NCBI GenBank assembly: GCA_026125795.1
Contig: JAHCKM010000002.1
Coordinates: forward strand, 682,001-746,000
DNA: 64,000 nt
DNA from: Burkholderiaceae bacterium
GTDB taxonomy: Bacteria > Pseudomonadota > Gammaproteobacteria > Burkholderiales > Burkholderiaceae_C
Reading direction: 5' to 3'
Below the pieces are notes generated by a model, which saw nothing but the letters and a program-made list of their open reading frames with translations, was not told the origin of the DNA and made no database searches. The translations under genes and the position numbers were made by a program. This document shows positions 1 through 8,558 of the stretch, piece after piece (positions within the stretch are counted from its first letter, which is position 1; each line of letters opens with the position of its first letter).

Positions 1-859
1 GCGCGAGCGCGCCGTCGATCGCGGCAAAAGTGTGGCCGCATCCCACGTGGTTCTTGAAGGTGAGGCGCGTGATGTGGAACTCCCGCCCCAGGGTCGCACC
101 GATGGTCGACCAGTTCGGCCCGTCGCTCATCGCCCGGCCGAGGCCGGCCTCGCCGTCCAGCATGTCCAGCGTGCTGCGCATGCCGCGGGCGGCGAGCTGC
201 GCCGCCAGCACGCCGGCTTCGGCCGCACGGCCGGCGTGCAGCGGCTTGGCCATGCTCTCGTACCGGAAGGCCTGCTGCAGCCCGGCGGTGAAGGTCGCCG
301 CGAGTGCCAGCGCGTGCGCGGTGGCCAGCTCGTCCAACTGCAGCAGGCTCGCGGCGGCCGCGGCCGCGCCGAAGCTGCCCACTGTGCCGGTGTTGTGCCA
401 GTGTCGGTAGTGCGCAGGGCCCATCACGACACCGATGCGGGTCGAGATTTCGTAGCCCAGCACCACCGCGCGCAGGAACGCGGGGCCGCGCGCGTTCGTC
501 GCCTGCGCCACTGCGAGCGCCGCGGCGATGGTCGAAGCGCCGGGGTGAATCATCGCGTCGCGAAAACTGTCGTCGAGCTCCGCCGCATGCGCCGCGGTGC
601 CGTGATACAGCGCTGCGGCGCGGGCCGTGGCGGCGCGGCCTGCACCTTTGCCCACCAGGTGGCACGCGCCACGGTCGAAGTCCTCCGACAGCGTGCGTTC
701 CAGCAGCTGCACGGCCGGCATGTCCAGTCCGGGGTAGAGCGAGGCGTACCAATCGATCACCGCGCGCTGTGCCGCGTGCGCCACCGCCCGCGGCATCGGG
801 GTCGTCGCGAAGCCCGCGGCGAACCGCGCAAGGGTCTCGATGGCGTTGGTGGGCCTCAC
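1..859 (-). CDS. MmgE/PrpD family protein (3' end outside window)
   Basis: I translated this frame directly; it is open for about 286 codons from a GTG at 859 and runs off the window edge. The GTG overlaps the TGA of the upstream acyl-CoA synthetase gene (GTGA), so the two are translationally coupled. The N-terminal helices and the stretches AAELDDSFRDAMIHPG, YRHWHNTGTVGSFGAAAA and FKNHVGCGHTFAAIDG are typical of the MmgE/PrpD fold (2-methylcitrate dehydratase, cis-aconitate decarboxylase and relatives). The substrate cannot be told from sequence. Together with the neighbouring acyl-CoA synthetase, enoyl-CoA hydratase and Bug binding protein it suggests uptake and CoA-linked breakdown of an organic acid. 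Confidence 0.85.
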   Translation of the reverse strand, partial: MRPTNAIETLARFAAGFATTPMPRAVAHAAQRAVIDWYASLYPGLDMPAVQLLERTLSEDFDRGACHLVGKGAGRAATARAAALYHGTAAHAAELDDSFRDAMIHPGASTIAAALAVAQATNARGPAFLRAVVLGYEISTRIGVVMGPAHYRHWHNTGTVGSFGAAAAAASLLQLDELATAHALALAATFTAGLQQAFRYESMAKPLHAGRAAEAGVLAAQLAARGMRSTLDMLDGEAGLGRAMSDGPNWSTIGATLGREFHITRLTFKNHVGCGHTFAAIDGALA

Positions 860-2946
860 GGAGCGTCCGCCAGCACGGCGACGCCGTCGGCCGCGCGCAC
901 GCCCTGGCCCTGCGGCAGCACGAAGACCGGGTTGATCTCCGCCTCCAGCAGGCGCTCGCCGAGCTGCGCGACCATGTTGGAGAACGCGACGATCGTGTCG
1001 ACCAGCGCGTCCACATCGGCCTTCGGTCGGCCGCGGAATCCGTCGAGCAGCGGCCAGGTTCTGAGCTCCTGCGCCATGGCCAGCGCCTCGCCACGGGTGA
1101 GGCCGCCGTGCGTGGGCAGCAGGCGCATCGTCGTGTCCTTGAACAGCTCGGCCGTCACGCCCCCCATGCCCAGCAACACCGCGGTGCCCAGGGCGTCGCG
1201 GTGCATGCCGAGGATCAGCTCGTTGCCTCCGTCCACCATCTCCTGCACGAGGAAGGCGTCGGGCCGCACACCCGACTTGGCTTCGACATCGGCCGCCATC
1301 TGCACGAGCCGGTCGGCGATGGTTTGCGGCGTGAGCCCCACGGCCACACCGCCCACGTCGCTCTTGTGGGTGATCTGCGACGACAGGATCTTCAGCACGA
1401 CCCGCCCGCCGAGTGCCTGCGCCGCGGCCGGGGCCTGGGCCGGCGTGTGCACGATGCGCTCGGCCGCGCACGCGACGCCGAAGCGGCCGAAGAGCTGCTT
1501 GGCCTGCGCCTCGTCCAGCGAACCGCGCGGCAGCGCACCGGTGGCGACATCGGCCGCAGGTGCCGCGTCGCCCTGCGCATGGAAGCGCTCGACGCGCAGC
1601 ATGCCGTCGAGCGCCGCGGTGCAGCTCTCGGCGTCGGCAAAGGCCGGCACGCCACGGCGCGTCAGCAGCGCGCCGATGTCCGGTGCGTGCGGGCTCACGT
1701 AGGCGAGCACCGGCTTGTCGGTCTCGGGGAGACAGTCCTGGATCGCTCCGGCCATCAGCTCGGGCTGAGCGAGGCTCGACGAGCCGACGATGATGACCAA
1801 AGCGTCGTAGCCGGGGCTTGCGAGCAACGAGCGGATGGCGCCGCGCAGCAGGTCGGGGCGCAGGCCGGCCAGCGTGACATCGATCGGGTTGCGGTTGAGC
1901 ACCGCTTCGCTGCCGGTCTGCAGCGCGCGCAGCGCATTGGCCGTCGCAGCGTCGGGCGGAGGCGTCTCGAAGCCGGCCACGCCGAGGTCGTCGGAGACCA
2001 ATGTGCCGGCGCCGCCGGTCGATGTGAGGATCGCCACGCGTCGGCCGCGCAGGCGGCGCCCCGTGGCCAGCGCGGCGGGCACGTCGAGCAGATCCGCGAA
2101 GCGCTTTGCGCGGATCGCGCCGACCTGCTTGAACAGCGCGTCGTACATGCGATCGGCACCGGCCATCGCGCCGGTGTGCGAGACCGCCGCTTTCGCGCCG
2201 GCTTCCGAGCGGCCGATCTTGAAGGCCACCACGGGCTTGCCGGCGCGCGCGGCCTTCAGGCAGGCGGCCCGGAAGTTCGCGGGGTGACGCACCGTCTCGA
2301 CGTACAACGCGATCACCTTAGTGGCCGGGTCATCAGCCAGGTGGTCGATGAAGTCGGCCAGCTCCAGGTCGACCTCGTTGCTGGTTGAGATCAGCTTCGA
2401 CAGCCCGATGCCGCGCGCCGCGGCGCGCGACAGCAGCGAACCGAGGATGCCGCCGCTCTGCGACACGACGCCGATGCTGCCGACCGGAAAGTCGTCCATC
2501 TCGAGTGCGCCGGTGGCCGACAGCACGATCGAATCGGTCAGGTTCACCAGGCCGATCGTGTTCGGGCCGAGGATGCGCATCGTGCCGGCAGCCTCGACGA
2601 GCTGCTTCTGCCGGCGCGCGCCTTCCTCGCCGGTCTCGGTGTAGCCGCTGGCCAGCACGATCGCGGCAGCGCAGCCCCGTGCAGCGAGGTCACGCACCGC
2701 CAGGTGCGCGCGCTCGGCGCCGAGCAGCACGATCGCGACATCGGGCACCTCGGGCATCGAGTGGATGTCGGGGTGGCAGGTCAGGTCGCCGATGCGCTCG
2801 ACCTTCGGATTGACCGGGTAGATCGCGCCGGCGAAGCCGTGCTTGCGCAGATAGGCCACCGGGCGGCCGGCGGTCTTGTTCGGGTCGGCCGAGGCGCCGA
2901 TGACGGCGACGCTGCGCGGCGTCAGCAGGCGGGAAATCGCATCCAC
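856..2946 (-). CDS. Acetate--CoA ligase (ADP-forming) family protein
   Basis: A 696-aa single-chain NDP-forming acyl-CoA synthetase. The domain order is an N-terminal CoA-binding Rossmann domain (SVAVIGASADPNKTAGRP near residue 12), a succinyl-CoA-ligase-like domain (GVVSQSGGILGS, then the region with the phosphorylated His, AAVSHTGAMAGADRM) and a C-terminal ATP-grasp domain (VVLKILSSQITHKSDVGG). These enzymes interconvert acyl-CoA plus ADP and phosphate with acid plus CoA and ATP in the cytosol. I chose the GTG at 2946 because AGGGAG lies 8 bases upstream. Another GTG at 2955 overlaps the stop of the enoyl-CoA hydratase gene. It is the second gene of an operon with overlapping ends on both sides. 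The acyl substrate is unknown. Confidence 0.9.
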   Translation of the reverse strand: MDAISRLLTPRSVAVIGASADPNKTAGRPVAYLRKHGFAGAIYPVNPKVERIGDLTCHPDIHSMPEVPDVAIVLLGAERAHLAVRDLAARGCAAAIVLASGYTETGEEGARRQKQLVEAAGTMRILGPNTIGLVNLTDSIVLSATGALEMDDFPVGSIGVVSQSGGILGSLLSRAAARGIGLSKLISTSNEVDLELADFIDHLADDPATKVIALYVETVRHPANFRAACLKAARAGKPVVAFKIGRSEAGAKAAVSHTGAMAGADRMYDALFKQVGAIRAKRFADLLDVPAALATGRRLRGRRVAILTSTGGAGTLVSDDLGVAGFETPPPDAATANALRALQTGSEAVLNRNPIDVTLAGLRPDLLRGAIRSLLASPGYDALVIIVGSSSLAQPELMAGAIQDCLPETDKPVLAYVSPHAPDIGALLTRRGVPAFADAESCTAALDGMLRVERFHAQGDAAPAADVATGALPRGSLDEAQAKQLFGRFGVACAAERIVHTPAQAPAAAQALGGRVVLKILSSQITHKSDVGGVAVGLTPQTIADRLVQMAADVEAKSGVRPDAFLVQEMVDGGNELILGMHRDALGTAVLLGMGGVTAELFKDTTMRLLPTHGGLTRGEALAMAQELRTWPLLDGFRGRPKADVDALVDTIVAFSNMVAQLGERLLEAEINPVFVLPQGQGVRAADGVAVLADAP

Positions 2947-2951
2947 CGGTA

Positions 2952-3743
2952 TCACTCCCTGGCCGACCTGGCGAGAAATGCTTCGACGGCCGCTCGGTGC
3001 TCGCTGCTCGTGTAGCAAATGCCCTGCGCCTGACTGCCCTGGGCGAAGACGTCGTGCGCGCTGAGCTCGAAGCTCTGGTTGAGGATGGCCTTGGTCAGCG
3101 CCAGCGCGGTCGACGACGCGCGGCTCAGCTCGACGGCCCAGGCTCGTGCGTCGGCGAGCAGCCGATCCGCACTCGTCGTGCGGTCGACGATGCCGAGCGC
3201 AACGGCCTCGTCGACCTTGACTTGGCGGCCGCTGAAGATCAGCTCCTTCGCCTTCGCCAGTCCGACGCGGCGCGGCAGGAAGTACATCCCCCCACCATCG
3301 GGCACGATGCCGCGCAGCACGTAGCTCCACGCGAAGCTCGCCCACTCGCTGGCGATGATGAAGTCGCAGGCCAGTGCGGTGTCCGCCCCCAGGCCCGAGG
3401 CCGCCCCGTTGACGGCCGCGATGACCGGCTTGGGCAGGGTGTGCAGCATGGCCTGCGTGTGGTGCACGCGCTGCTGCCGGTGCCAGCCGTTGAAAGCGAC
3501 CTCACCGGCTGGCGCGTTCATGCGGCGTTGCATGCCGCTGATGTCGCCGCCCGCGCAGAAGCCCTTGCCGGCGCCGGTCAGCACCAGGGCCTTGATGGCC
3601 TTGTCGGCGGCCACGCGTTCGAGCGCCTCGATGAACTCGCTGCGCATGTCATCGCTCATCACGTTGCGCTTGTCGGGGCGGTTGAACGTGATCGTCGCGA
3701 TCGACTGGTCGTCGACCGCGAGATCGATCAGCGTGAAGCTCAT
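2952..3743 (-). CDS. Enoyl-CoA hydratase/isomerase family protein
   Basis: A 263-aa crotonase-fold protein of normal family length. The oxyanion-hole segments are visible as GAGKGFCAGGDISG near residue 58 and AAVNGAASGLGADTALACDF near residue 110, followed by GIVPDGGGMYFLPRRVG in the active-site region. Crotonase members hydrate or isomerise enoyl-CoA thioesters in beta-oxidation or aromatic-ring degradation; the exact reaction cannot be assigned. It lies 27 bases downstream of the Bug-protein gene and abuts the acyl-CoA synthetase gene, so all four genes are probably one transcript starting at the IclR-Bug divergent region. Confidence 0.9.
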   Translation of the reverse strand: MSFTLIDLAVDDQSIATITFNRPDKRNVMSDDMRSEFIEALERVAADKAIKALVLTGAGKGFCAGGDISGMQRRMNAPAGEVAFNGWHRQQRVHHTQAMLHTLPKPVIAAVNGAASGLGADTALACDFIIASEWASFAWSYVLRGIVPDGGGMYFLPRRVGLAKAKELIFSGRQVKVDEAVALGIVDRTTSADRLLADARAWAVELSRASSTALALTKAILNQSFELSAHDVFAQGSQAQGICYTSSEHRAAVEAFLARSARE

Positions 3744-3770
3744 ATCGCGTCTCCGGTGGGTCAGGAAGCG

Positions 3771-4748
3771 TCAGTCGGCCTTGAGGTTGTTTTCCTTGAC
3801 GACCTTGCCCCAGCGCGCCTGCTCCCCACGCACGTAGGCGTCCAGCTCAGCGGGCGATCCGGCGCTGATCACGAGGCCCTCATGCTCGACCTTGGTCTTG
3901 AACTCGGGCGATTGCGCCGCAGTCCTTGCGGCGGCGTTCAGCTTCGCGACCACGTCGGGCGGCGTGCCGGCCGGGGCGTAGATGCCGTACCAGCTCTCGA
4001 CCTGGAAGCCCGGGATCGTGTCGGCGATGGCGGGCACGCCCTTCAGTGCCGGCGACGGCTTCGGCGTCGTGACACCCAGTGCCCTGAGCTTGCCGCTGTC
4101 GACGAAGGTCGACACGGCGGCCGCAGTCCCGAAGAAGAGGTCCACCTGTCCGCCGAGCAGGTCTGTCATCGCGGGTCCTGCACCACGGTACGGCACGTGC
4201 GTGATGTCCACCTTGGCGAAGTTCTTGAACATCTCTCCGGCGAGATGCGCCGAGGTGCCGTTGCCCTGGGAGGCGAAGGTGAGCTTTCCCGGGTTGGCCT
4301 TGGCCGCTACGATCACGTCGGCGACGGTCTTGTACGGACTCTCGGGACGCACCACCAGCACGTTCGGACCGCGGCCGACTAGGATCACCGGCGTGAACGC
4401 CTTGTTGGTGTCGAAGGGCAGCTTCGGCTGCAGGGTCGGGTTGACCGCGTGCGCGAACGAGGCCATCACGAGCGTATAGCCGTCCGCCGGACTCTTGGCG
4501 ACCGCATCGGTGCCGATCATGGTGCCGGCACCCGGTTTGTTGTCGACCAGCACCTGCTGGCCGAGCGCCTGCGACATGCCAGCGCCCAGCGTGCGGGCGA
4601 TCAGATCGGTGCCGCCACCGGGTGCGAACGGGACGACGATTCTGATCGGCCTGTCGGGGTAGGCGGCGACGGCCACGGAGGTGGCCATCGTCAGCGTCGC
4701 GAGCAGGACCCGGGCGCGCAGTCGCAGGGGGCGGATCAATCCAAGCAT
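3771..4748 (-). CDS. Bug-type (TctC family) periplasmic substrate-binding protein
   Basis: A 325-aa protein with a Sec signal peptide (positively charged start, then a hydrophobic stretch, cleavage near VAVAAYPDRP) followed by the Bug hallmark IRIVVPFAPGGGTDLIART and KPGAGTMIGTDAVAKSPADG. Bug proteins bind carboxylates or amides in the periplasm, often for tripartite tricarboxylate transporters or as sensors; no TctA/TctB genes are visible here. The ATG at 4748 has AGGAGA six bases upstream. It is the first gene of the CoA-ligase operon and is transcribed divergently from the IclR-family gene, which probably controls it. Confidence 0.92.
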   Translation of the reverse strand: MLGLIRPLRLRARVLLATLTMATSVAVAAYPDRPIRIVVPFAPGGGTDLIARTLGAGMSQALGQQVLVDNKPGAGTMIGTDAVAKSPADGYTLVMASFAHAVNPTLQPKLPFDTNKAFTPVILVGRGPNVLVVRPESPYKTVADVIVAAKANPGKLTFASQGNGTSAHLAGEMFKNFAKVDITHVPYRGAGPAMTDLLGGQVDLFFGTAAAVSTFVDSGKLRALGVTTPKPSPALKGVPAIADTIPGFQVESWYGIYAPAGTPPDVVAKLNAAARTAAQSPEFKTKVEHEGLVISAGSPAELDAYVRGEQARWGKVVKENNLKAD

Positions 4749-4859
4749 CGGCTGTCTCCTGTATCGACGCGGCAGGTGCCGCGGAGGGTGGGACAACGCA
4801 TTCGCGCTGCCAAGGTGCTGCAAGCTTAGGAAGCCGCGCCACGGAATACACTGGGCCAA

Positions 4860-4874
4860 TTCCACTGTGTGGAA
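4860..4874. promoter_or_regulatory. Perfect inverted repeat, candidate IclR operator
   Basis: TTCCAC-TGT-GTGGAA is a perfect 6-bp inverted repeat with a 3-base centre. It lies between the divergent Bug-protein and IclR-family genes, 20 bases before the IclR start codon. IclR-family proteins commonly bind palindromes of the GGAA/TTCC type, so autoregulation plus control of the catabolic operon is a reasonable inference. Confidence 0.55.
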
Positions 4875-4894
4875 CTGAGTCGAGGGTTTGTCCC

Positions 4895-5698
4895 ATGCCT
4901 GATGCTCCGCGAGGCGGCCGCCGACGCAACGGCTCGTCGAAGTCCAATCGATCCCTGGAACGCGGCATCGAGATCCTTCGCGCCTTCCGTCCGGGCTCTG
5001 AGGTTCTCGGCAACGGTGAGCTGACCGAACGGACCGGACTTCCGAAAGCCACCGTCAGCCGGCTGACGCAGACCCTCGTCGGCGCCGGTCTGCTGCAGTC
5101 CGAATCGGCGTTGCGGGCGTACCGTCTTGCGCCGGCCGTACTGAGCCTCGCGCACGCAATGCGCTCCGGCTCGCGGGTCCTGGCGGTCGCGGCACCGCTG
5201 ATGCGGCGCGTGGCCGAGCGCGAGCGGCTCAACGTCGGGCTCGCCGCGCCGGATCGGGACGAAATGGTCTACCTGGAGTCGATTCGCTACGCGCGGCGGG
5301 TGGCGTTCAGAAGCGTCGTGTCGGGACAGCGCGTGCCAATCGAGCTGACCTCACTGGGGCGGGCCTATCTCGCGCAGTTGAGCGAGCCGCAACTGGCCGC
5401 GCTGATGTCGACCTTCCGCCGAAGAAGGTCGGGCCAGTGGAACGCGCTGAAGGCTGACATCGAACGAGCGATCCGGGAGGTGAGGGCGCACGGGTGGTGC
5501 ACGGCCTCGTGGCAACCCGAAGTGGTCGCAGTCGCCACGCCATTCGAAACGGTGGACGCGGTCTACGTGCTCAACATGAGCCTGTCGACCACCGAGGCCG
5601 TCAGCGCGGTCGCGAGGCGGCTCGCGCCGAAGCTTCTCGCCTTGAAGAACGACGTTGCCCTGGCGCTCGACAAGTCGACTTGGCATCTGATGAATTGA
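4895..5698 (+). CDS. IclR family transcriptional regulator
   Basis: 267 aa. The N-terminal winged helix-turn-helix covers roughly residues 20-80 (SLERGIEILRAF, then LTERTGLPKATVSRLTQTL and a short wing AYRLAPAVLSLA). The C-terminal effector domain runs from about 90 to 260 (GLAAPDRDEMVYLESI, PIELTSLGRAYLAQL). Family members are dimeric repressors or activators that respond to aromatic or organic acids. It is divergent from the Bug-protein operon and has a perfect palindrome just upstream of its start. The ligand is not predictable, but the operon points to an organic or aromatic acid. Confidence 0.92.
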   Translation: MPDAPRGGRRRNGSSKSNRSLERGIEILRAFRPGSEVLGNGELTERTGLPKATVSRLTQTLVGAGLLQSESALRAYRLAPAVLSLAHAMRSGSRVLAVAAPLMRRVAERERLNVGLAAPDRDEMVYLESIRYARRVAFRSVVSGQRVPIELTSLGRAYLAQLSEPQLAALMSTFRRRRSGQWNALKADIERAIREVRAHGWCTASWQPEVVAVATPFETVDAVYVLNMSLSTTEAVSAVARRLAPKLLALKNDVALALDKSTWHLMN

Positions 5699-5758
5699 TC
5701 CGCAATCGGCCAACGAAGGAGTCGCCGAGGTCTTTGACCATGGCCGAGCGCCTTTCAG

Positions 5759-7669
5759 TCACTTCAGGAAGCCGGCGAAAAAATCGGAAAGTTCGTCAAA
5801 TGCATCCAGCCGCAGGACGTGCGCAACGTACTGGTCTGGGCGCACCACAACCATGCATCCGGCTTCCCGGTCGATGCCGCGCATCTCGAAGATGTCGCCT
5901 GCGCCCTTGTGGTCGACGCAGAAGATCTTCTCGTGGTCCTGCAAGCCGAGCTTGCCGGTCTTCGGCTTCAGCAGCGACGGCATCTTCTCGTAGGCCAGCT
6001 GGTTGAAGATCTGCTGGAACACCGCGCGAAAGTCGATCACCGCGTCGATGTCCTCGCCTTCGCGGGTGTGCCTGACCACGGGCGACTTTGGGTCGCGTTC
6101 CAGCCAGTCGGCCAGCTTGTGAATCGCCGAACCGGCGTTCGAGCTGTCGGCCTTGCCGCCGAACGCGTAGAGGCGCCAGCGCGCGTCGGCCTCGGCGACG
6201 TGGCCCAGCTGCATCTGCTTGGCATCCGACAGGCGCACCACCGGCGCCGAGTGGAAGCGGCGGCCGATCTCCAGGCCCCGGGCCAGCGCCTGGTGCCTTG
6301 ACGCGGCGAAGAGTGCCGATGCGTCGTACTTGACGGCGATGCCGCCCGTGAACGGCAGGTTCGCCTTGAACTGGCGGATGATGCGCGGCTCCTCGGTGCC
6401 GTCGCGCTCGGCCTGGGTGGTCGGGGCTGACATGATGCGCGCCCACACGTGATCGGTCTCGACCAGCCGGCGGGCCTCGGTCAGGCGCTCCTTTGAATAG
6501 CTGCGTAGCAGGCTCGCGTCAGCCCGCCCCTTCAGCACGTGCACCAGCTTCCAGCCCAGGTTGAACGTGTCCTGCATCGAGACGTTCATGCCCTGGCCTG
6601 CCTTGGGAGAGTGCGTGTGGCAGGCGTCACCCGCAGTGAACACACGCGGGTTGCGGTCCGAGCCTTCGGGCACGTCGTCGAACTTGTCGGTGATGCTGTG
6701 ACCGATGTCGTAGATCGACCACCAGACGATCTCCTTCACGTCGATGGAGTAGGGTCGCAGGATGCGGTTGGCCGCCGCAATCATGTCTTCCTGGGTGAAC
6801 TTGCGGCTGGCCGCCTTCTCGTCCGGCCGGAGCTTGTCCAGCTCCACATACATGCGGAACACATAGCCGCCTTCGCGCGGCAGGATCAGCACGTTGCCTT
6901 CGTTGGCCGACGAGATCAGGCACTTCTGGCGCACGTCTGGGAAGTCGGTGTTGGCGAGGATGTCCATCACGCCCCAGGCCTGGTTTGCGGCGTCGCCGTG
7001 CAGCACGCCGCGAATCGCCTTGCGCACCGCGGAGTGCGCACCGTCGCAGCCCACCACGTAGTTCGCACGCACGGTGCGCGTGGCCCACCAGTTCACGCCG
7101 CTGGCGTCCTTGAGCGTCACGGTGACCGGGTGATCCTCGGTATTGGGGTCCACGCTCAGGCTCACCACCTCCCAGCTGTAGTCGGGCTCCAGGCGCGACG
7201 GAGAGTTCTTCATCACCTCGAGGAAGAGTTCGTGCAGCCGCGCTTGGTTGATCAGGATGTGCGGCATTTCCGAGCTGTCGTCGGCCACGTCCTGCACCCG
7301 GCCCACGCGGCGGATGTGATCGGGGTTGGCAGGGTCGGGCATCCAGAAGTTGGTCTGGTTCACCCAGTAGGTCTCGCGCTTGACCTTGTCGGCAAAGCCG
7401 AAGGCCTGGAACATCTCCATCGTGCGCGTGTTGATGCCGTCGGCCTTGCCCTTGATGATGTTGGTCGGCATTCGCTCGACGATCATCGTCTCGATCTCGG
7501 GGAACTGCGCCAGCTGTGCGGCCAGGCACAGGCCGGCCGGTCCCGTGCCGGAGATCAGCACGTCCACCTTCTCGGGCAGCGGTTCGTTGACGCCGCGGTT
7601 GCGCCGGTTGGGCGCGGCCTGCTTGACATCGGGGTTCCCGCCCCTGAAGCCATCCTTGTAGAACTGCAT
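5759..7669 (-). CDS. mobA: FAD-dependent monooxygenase, 3-hydroxybenzoate 4-monooxygenase-like (MobA type)
   Basis: 636 aa, the length of Comamonas MobA. The order is an N-terminal FAD motif GTGPAG at 41-46, the family pattern ADGINTRTMEMFQAFGFAD, the FAD-ribityl motif RVFTAGDACHTHSPKAGQGMN near 345, and a C-terminal thioredoxin-like domain ending in VVVRPDQYVAHVLRLD. These enzymes use NAD(P)H and O2 to hydroxylate phenolic acids. The wording of several segments, as I remember the Comamonas protein, is closer to MobA than to PobA or phenol 2-monooxygenase. The ATG at 7669 follows a strong AGGAGA. It is divergent from a marR gene with two operator-like sites between them. Substrate assignment is inference. 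Confidence 0.85.
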   Translation of the reverse strand: MQFYKDGFRGGNPDVKQAAPNRRNRGVNEPLPEKVDVLISGTGPAGLCLAAQLAQFPEIETMIVERMPTNIIKGKADGINTRTMEMFQAFGFADKVKRETYWVNQTNFWMPDPANPDHIRRVGRVQDVADDSSEMPHILINQARLHELFLEVMKNSPSRLEPDYSWEVVSLSVDPNTEDHPVTVTLKDASGVNWWATRTVRANYVVGCDGAHSAVRKAIRGVLHGDAANQAWGVMDILANTDFPDVRQKCLISSANEGNVLILPREGGYVFRMYVELDKLRPDEKAASRKFTQEDMIAAANRILRPYSIDVKEIVWWSIYDIGHSITDKFDDVPEGSDRNPRVFTAGDACHTHSPKAGQGMNVSMQDTFNLGWKLVHVLKGRADASLLRSYSKERLTEARRLVETDHVWARIMSAPTTQAERDGTEEPRIIRQFKANLPFTGGIAVKYDASALFAASRHQALARGLEIGRRFHSAPVVRLSDAKQMQLGHVAEADARWRLYAFGGKADSSNAGSAIHKLADWLERDPKSPVVRHTREGEDIDAVIDFRAVFQQIFNQLAYEKMPSLLKPKTGKLGLQDHEKIFCVDHKGAGDIFEMRGIDREAGCMVVVRPDQYVAHVLRLDAFDELSDFFAGFLK

Positions 7670-7728
7670 TTCTGTCTCCTGCGGTTGAGCAGCGCCACGG
7701 ACGGCCTGCCTGCGCACGCGGGCAAATA

Positions 7729-7773
7729 ATATCTATACGTATCGTCTGCGGTCAAGACCGTACGTATACTTAT
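7729..7773. promoter_or_regulatory. Two inverted MarR-type operator candidates between mobA-like gene and marR
   Basis: On the minus strand 7744-7729 reads CGATACGTATAGATAT and on the plus strand 7758-7773 reads CCGTACGTATACTTAT. The two 16-mers match at 12 positions around the palindromic core TACGTA, face opposite directions and have centres about 29 bp apart. They fill the AT-rich part of the divergent promoter region, where -10 elements of both genes should lie. This is what a repressor controlling both genes would need. Confidence 0.6.
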
Positions 7774-7831
7774 CAAAAACGCGGCCGCAGGTGTTGCACA
7801 TGCGAACTTCACCCCTCCACCGAGCGCAGTG

Positions 7832-8251
7832 ATGGACTCACTCGATATGGCGGGGCATCTCATTCGCCGCCTGCACCAGCAGTCCACCCAGGTTTTCGTC
7901 CAGAGGACGCAAGCTGCCGGGTTCGACCTGACGCCGGTCCAGTTTGCCGCCCTCGATGCCATTCATTCCCACCCCGCCACGGACCAGGCGCGCGTCGCGG
8001 AGATGATTGCCTACGACCGCGCCACGATCGGGGGTGTCATTGAGCGACTTGAGCAGAAGGGCTGGATCCGCCGAGTTGTCAGCGAGCGGGACCGAAGGGC
8101 ACGCGAACTGTCGCTGACCGCCAAGGGGGAGCGCGTCCGTTCGGCTCTGCTACCCATCGTTCGTGACCTGCAGGACGAGATACTCCAATCCCTGAGCAGC
8201 GCAGACCGCGCGAGTTTTCTCAAGCTCGTTCGTCGGGCTGTGGGGCAGTAA
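7832..8251 (+). CDS. MarR family transcriptional regulator
   Basis: 139 aa with the MarR winged-helix pattern: LTPVQFAALDAIHSHPATDQARVAEMIAYDRATIGGVIERLEQKGWIRR, then the wing VSERDRRARELSLTAKG. Dimerisation helices lie at both ends. Start is ambiguous: GTG at 7829 or ATG at 7832; both give essentially the same protein. Many MarR proteins next to aromatic monooxygenases are repressors released by the aromatic substrate. The divergent arrangement and paired operator-like repeats support that role here. Confidence 0.9.
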   Translation: MDSLDMAGHLIRRLHQQSTQVFVQRTQAAGFDLTPVQFAALDAIHSHPATDQARVAEMIAYDRATIGGVIERLEQKGWIRRVVSERDRRARELSLTAKGERVRSALLPIVRDLQDEILQSLSSADRASFLKLVRRAVGQ

Positions 8252-8351
8252 GGCTCGTTCACCGCGCTGAAGACTGTTCCGTAGCCGCCACTTCCGGCCA
8301 GGCGGCCAATGGGGCTTCGCGCGACCGACACTGTCGCGTTTGATCAAGCCC

Positions 8352-8376
8352 GCACGCACACGCGCCGTGTGCGTGC
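8352..8376. repeat. Perfect 11-bp inverted repeat, 3-base loop
   Basis: GCACGCACACG - CGC - CGTGTGCGTGC forms a 25-base perfect hairpin about 100 bases after the marR stop. It has no T-run, so it is not a canonical intrinsic terminator; it could be a protein site or a Rho-assisted 3' end. Confidence 0.6.
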
Positions 8377-8473
8377 CTCATCCGGTCGACGTGGCAGCCA
8401 GCGGCTTGCAGCCTTGAGCGCTTGCCGGAGCTCGCGCGTTGCATCGACAACACCACAGCAGTGCCTGCGATTT

Positions 8474-8505
8474 CGGACACGAGTCGGACACGAGTCGGAC
8501 ACGAG
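8474..8505. repeat. Three tandem copies of an 11-base unit
   Basis: CGGACACGAGT occurs three times head to tail, the third copy ending in C instead of T. Such short direct repeats beside an attachment site can be arm-binding sites for a tyrosine recombinase, but this is only a possibility. Confidence 0.6.
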
Positions 8506-8510
8506 CCCAG

Positions 8511-8557
8511 AAAGACAAAAGGGCCAGCGCGTCCAAAGCACTAACCCTTTGATTTGT
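8511..8557 (-). terminator. Possible intrinsic terminator of the tRNA-Asn remnant
   Basis: Reading the minus strand just after the tRNA 3' end, AAGACAA...AAGGG pairs with CCCTT..TTGTCTT across a loop of about 21 bases and the 3' side is T-rich. This fits a terminator belonging to the original chromosomal tRNA gene. Confidence 0.4.
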
Positions 8558-8558
8558 C

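Larger units (their letters stand above)
8252..8558. other. Gene-free stretch with hairpin, short tandem repeat and tRNA terminator
   Basis: No convincing reading frame on either strand. It holds a perfect 11-bp inverted repeat at 8352-8376, three tandem copies of an 11-mer at 8474-8505 and a terminator-like hairpin for the minus-strand tRNA remnant at about 8511-8557. It forms the boundary between the catabolic core and the integrase-bearing segment. Confidence 0.6.

Noticed and set aside
32-2388. Long plus-strand open frames of 556 and 694 residues across the first 2.4 kb
   Set aside because: They lie antisense to the MmgE/PrpD and acyl-CoA synthetase genes, are rich in Arg, Ala and Gly without any family pattern, and arise from high GC content.
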